The position numbers were made by a program, and so were the translations under genes. The notes under the pieces were generated by a model. That model had not been told where the DNA came from. It saw nothing but the letters and a program-made list of their open reading frames with translations, and did no database searches. Source: a virus. From it: DNA of 21,399 nucleotides. Below are positions 20,214 to 21,399 of this stretch, one piece after another; the stretch's first letter is position 1; each line of letters opens with the position of its first letter. The stretch is from IMG/VR virus record IMGVR_UViG_3300017788_000209, positions 1 to 21,399 of that record; one strand, 5' to 3'.

Positions 20214-20471
20214 GTGTCGACAAATATTGAAAAAACCAACCTTGAGGCCCACGTAGAGCTGTGTGCGGAAAGGTATGAGAAGTTGGAACATAAATTAGAG
20301 GCCGTTGAAAAGAAGGTCGAACAGCTTGAACATCATGTCATTGACATCAAGCAGACCCTAGCTGGCGCAGGTGACCGTCAGAGCAAACAGCTGATAGCCA
20401 TCGGAACAGCCATCATCAGTGTGCTGATCACCGGTTTGATCACTATACTGGTAAACTTCGTTAATAAATGA
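20214..20471 (+). CDS. coiled-coil protein with C-terminal membrane anchor (XhlA-like)
   Basis: An 85-residue protein. Residues 8-50 are heptad-patterned (YEKLEHKLEAVEKKVEQLEHHVIDI), a clear coiled coil. Residues 60-83 (LIAIGTAIISVLITGLITIL and on) form one transmembrane helix, with a short basic end. This plan is that of the XhlA hemolysin/holin-accessory family and of similar phage proteins. A membrane-bound role in lysis or in holding a virion or host complex at the inner membrane is inferred. It starts at GTG 20214 with GGAG nine bases upstream. ATGA overlap with the next gene. Confidence 0.78.
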   Translation: MSTNIEKTNLEAHVELCAERYEKLEHKLEAVEKKVEQLEHHVIDIKQTLAGAGDRQSKQLIAIGTAIISVLITGLITILVNFVNK

Positions 20472-20677
20472 AGATAATTGAAGTAACCAAAAATCTGCTG
20501 CTGCCTATCAACAACGAGGAAGCAGATTTACTTTTGAAATTCAACGATGGAAACAGCGTGTCAAGAAAAGACCTAAATGAACGGCAGATAGAGATAGCCA
20601 ATCACCTGGTCAACAAAGACGTGCTGCTGAGGACAAATCAAGATGGCCGTATCAACTACACAAAAAAAGCGCCATAA
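20468..20677 (+). CDS. small unknown protein coupled to the membrane protein
   Basis: A 69-residue protein, not recognised. It reads LLLPINNEEADLLLKFNDG, then SRKDLNERQIEIANHLVNKDVLLRTNQDGRINYTKK. The middle helix-turn-helix-like stretch followed by a two-strand hairpin resembles a tiny winged-helix (NERQIEIANHLVNKDVLLR..DGRINY), suggesting possible DNA binding; this is pattern reading only. It starts at ATGA with the upstream stop codon and overlaps the following gene by 35 bases. Confidence 0.65.
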   Translation: MKIIEVTKNLLLPINNEEADLLLKFNDGNSVSRKDLNERQIEIANHLVNKDVLLRTNQDGRINYTKKAP

Positions 20678-21206
20678 AAAATTCAATAAAAAACTTTTCG
20701 CTAAAGCCACACAACAAGCTACCACGGAAACAGTAGAACATGTCTTGCTAGGACTGATATCGGCCTGGAGTTCTCGAGAACTGGATCGCATGTCCAATAG
20801 GCAGGATTTTGTATGCTTGAATCTAGGCAAGGATTTTTACAGGGTCGGACGGTTCAATTTGCAAAAACAGCCCAATGGCGACTGGCAGGTATCTGACATA
20901 GATGGCTATCAAGTTCATGCGTTTTACAACCAACACGCTGCGGTTTTTTATTGTTTGTTTGAAACCAAGAAACTTTTCCACAAAGCACGAGAATTCATAC
21001 AGTGCGATCATGCAGTTTACCGGGCACGTCTAGAGGTGTCCTATCTACAGGAAAAACTGCAAAAAGCCATTAAAAAGAAAGACTTTTTTTCTGCGGATGT
21101 TTTCCGTGCTCGTCTCAGCGACATGCTGCCCAAGATGGAAGCTCTGGAAACTAATCTACAGAAAACCTTGATCAGTGCTAAATACACTAAAAGTTTGGGA
21201 AACTAA
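20643..21206 (+). CDS. unknown protein with basic N-terminus and coiled-coil C-terminus
   Basis: A 187-residue protein. The N-terminus is strongly basic (TQKKRHKKFNKKLFAKA). The middle is beta-patterned (DFVCLNLGKDFYRVGRFNLQ; DWQVSDIDGYQVHAFYN; AVFYCLFETKKLFHKA), and residues about 137-187 are a charged helix with heptads (RARLEVSYLQEKLQKAIKKKDFF). No family recognised. It starts at ATG 20643, overlapping the previous gene by 35 bases; a Met later in frame would shorten the basic tail. Late-block position only hints at a structural role. Confidence 0.7.
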   Translation: MAVSTTQKKRHKKFNKKLFAKATQQATTETVEHVLLGLISAWSSRELDRMSNRQDFVCLNLGKDFYRVGRFNLQKQPNGDWQVSDIDGYQVHAFYNQHAAVFYCLFETKKLFHKAREFIQCDHAVYRARLEVSYLQEKLQKAIKKKDFFSADVFRARLSDMLPKMEALETNLQKTLISAKYTKSLGN

Positions 21207-21209
21207 ATC

Positions 21210-21399
21210 ATGAAACTGCAAGATATAGCCACAAAACCCACGTCTCGTAAAATCAACCAGATCAATGAAAGCCGTTTTGGCTTCAGCATTGATTACAGTA
21301 ATCTTACCGTGGGCAAGGCCCGTTCGTTGAGCGCAGCTCTGAGCGAAAACCTGTCACGCCTCAAGCAGAATTTTGGCGTACACACAGCCGAAAAAAATC
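21210..21399 (+). CDS. unknown protein, cut by the window end
   Basis: An open frame from ATG 21210 to the window edge (63 complete codons). It begins MKLQDIATKPTSRKINQINE and continues with RFGFSIDYSNLTVGKA and a helix RSLSAALSENLSRLKQNFG. No stop is reached. It follows the previous gene by three bases. The opening resembles other small late genes here that start MK-I/L, but no family can be assigned from the fragment. Confidence 0.7.
   Translation, partial: MKLQDIATKPTSRKINQINESRFGFSIDYSNLTVGKARSLSAALSENLSRLKQNFGVHTAEKN

Noticed and set aside
1-21399. tRNA genes, CRISPR arrays, insertion sequences or attachment sites
   Set aside because: Nothing with a cloverleaf pattern, regularly spaced repeats, transposase motifs or integrase motifs was seen; a tRNA-scan would be needed to exclude tRNAs fully.

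Overview
The window looks like part of the genome of a tailed phage of the T4 supergroup (a myovirus of the environmental, cyanophage/pelagiphage-like type). The grounds are a T4-type replication set (UvsW helicase, a gp61-like primase directly coupled to a gp41/DnaB-like helicase, a possible gp62-like clamp-loader subunit), T4-late-promoter-like ATAAATA boxes in front of likely virion genes, almost gap-free packing with ATGA overlaps, and nearly all genes on one strand. Base composition is about half G+C by eye. I see no tRNA, rRNA, CRISPR array, IS element or integrase. The host cannot be named from this window.

Layout. (1) 19-1065: an AAA+ ATPase with a strong ribosome binding site, ended by a run of hairpins and a clear intrinsic terminator. 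(2) 1200-9527: an early/middle block. It holds a HARP-like-domain protein, two large unknown proteins, an AspH-type 2-oxoglutarate oxygenase, UvsW, a conserved unknown, a cupin, small proteins, a gp62-like protein, a zinc-finger protein and a 196-residue protein that reads as a drastically shortened bacterial DNA polymerase III alpha core keeping all three catalytic Asp. (3) 9498-9875: a single minus-strand gene, convergent with the mini-polymerase and divergent from the primase. (4) 9959-12435: primase and helicase. (5) 12436-12496: a junction with a GATAAATA box, where expression appears to switch to a late block. (6) 12497-19111: a tightly coupled operon of a small protein, a 928-residue LysM-containing probable structural protein, two pol-beta-fold nucleotidyltransferase-like proteins, a KxDG ligase-like nucleotidyltransferase and an unknown. 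(7) 19183-21399: small late-type genes: two probable virion proteins separated by a terminator, a coiled-coil plus membrane-anchor protein, and unknowns, the last cut by the window edge.

How it works together. The early/middle block supplies recombination and branch-migration (UvsW), priming and unwinding (primase, helicase), perhaps clamp loading, and the mini Pol III alpha-like protein as an odd companion. Four genes here (1200, 2389, 5031, 9959) have sigma70-like promoters whose -10 box ends only 7-8 bases before the A of the start codon, so their mRNAs should be leaderless or nearly so. Late genes instead carry (N)TAAATA boxes, two of them with good Shine-Dalgarno sites.

The two most unusual things are the miniature Pol III alpha-like protein (8937-9527) and the run of three nucleotidyl-transfer-fold proteins inside a structural operon (15518-18560). 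Functions are inferred from motifs read by eye; no database search was possible.
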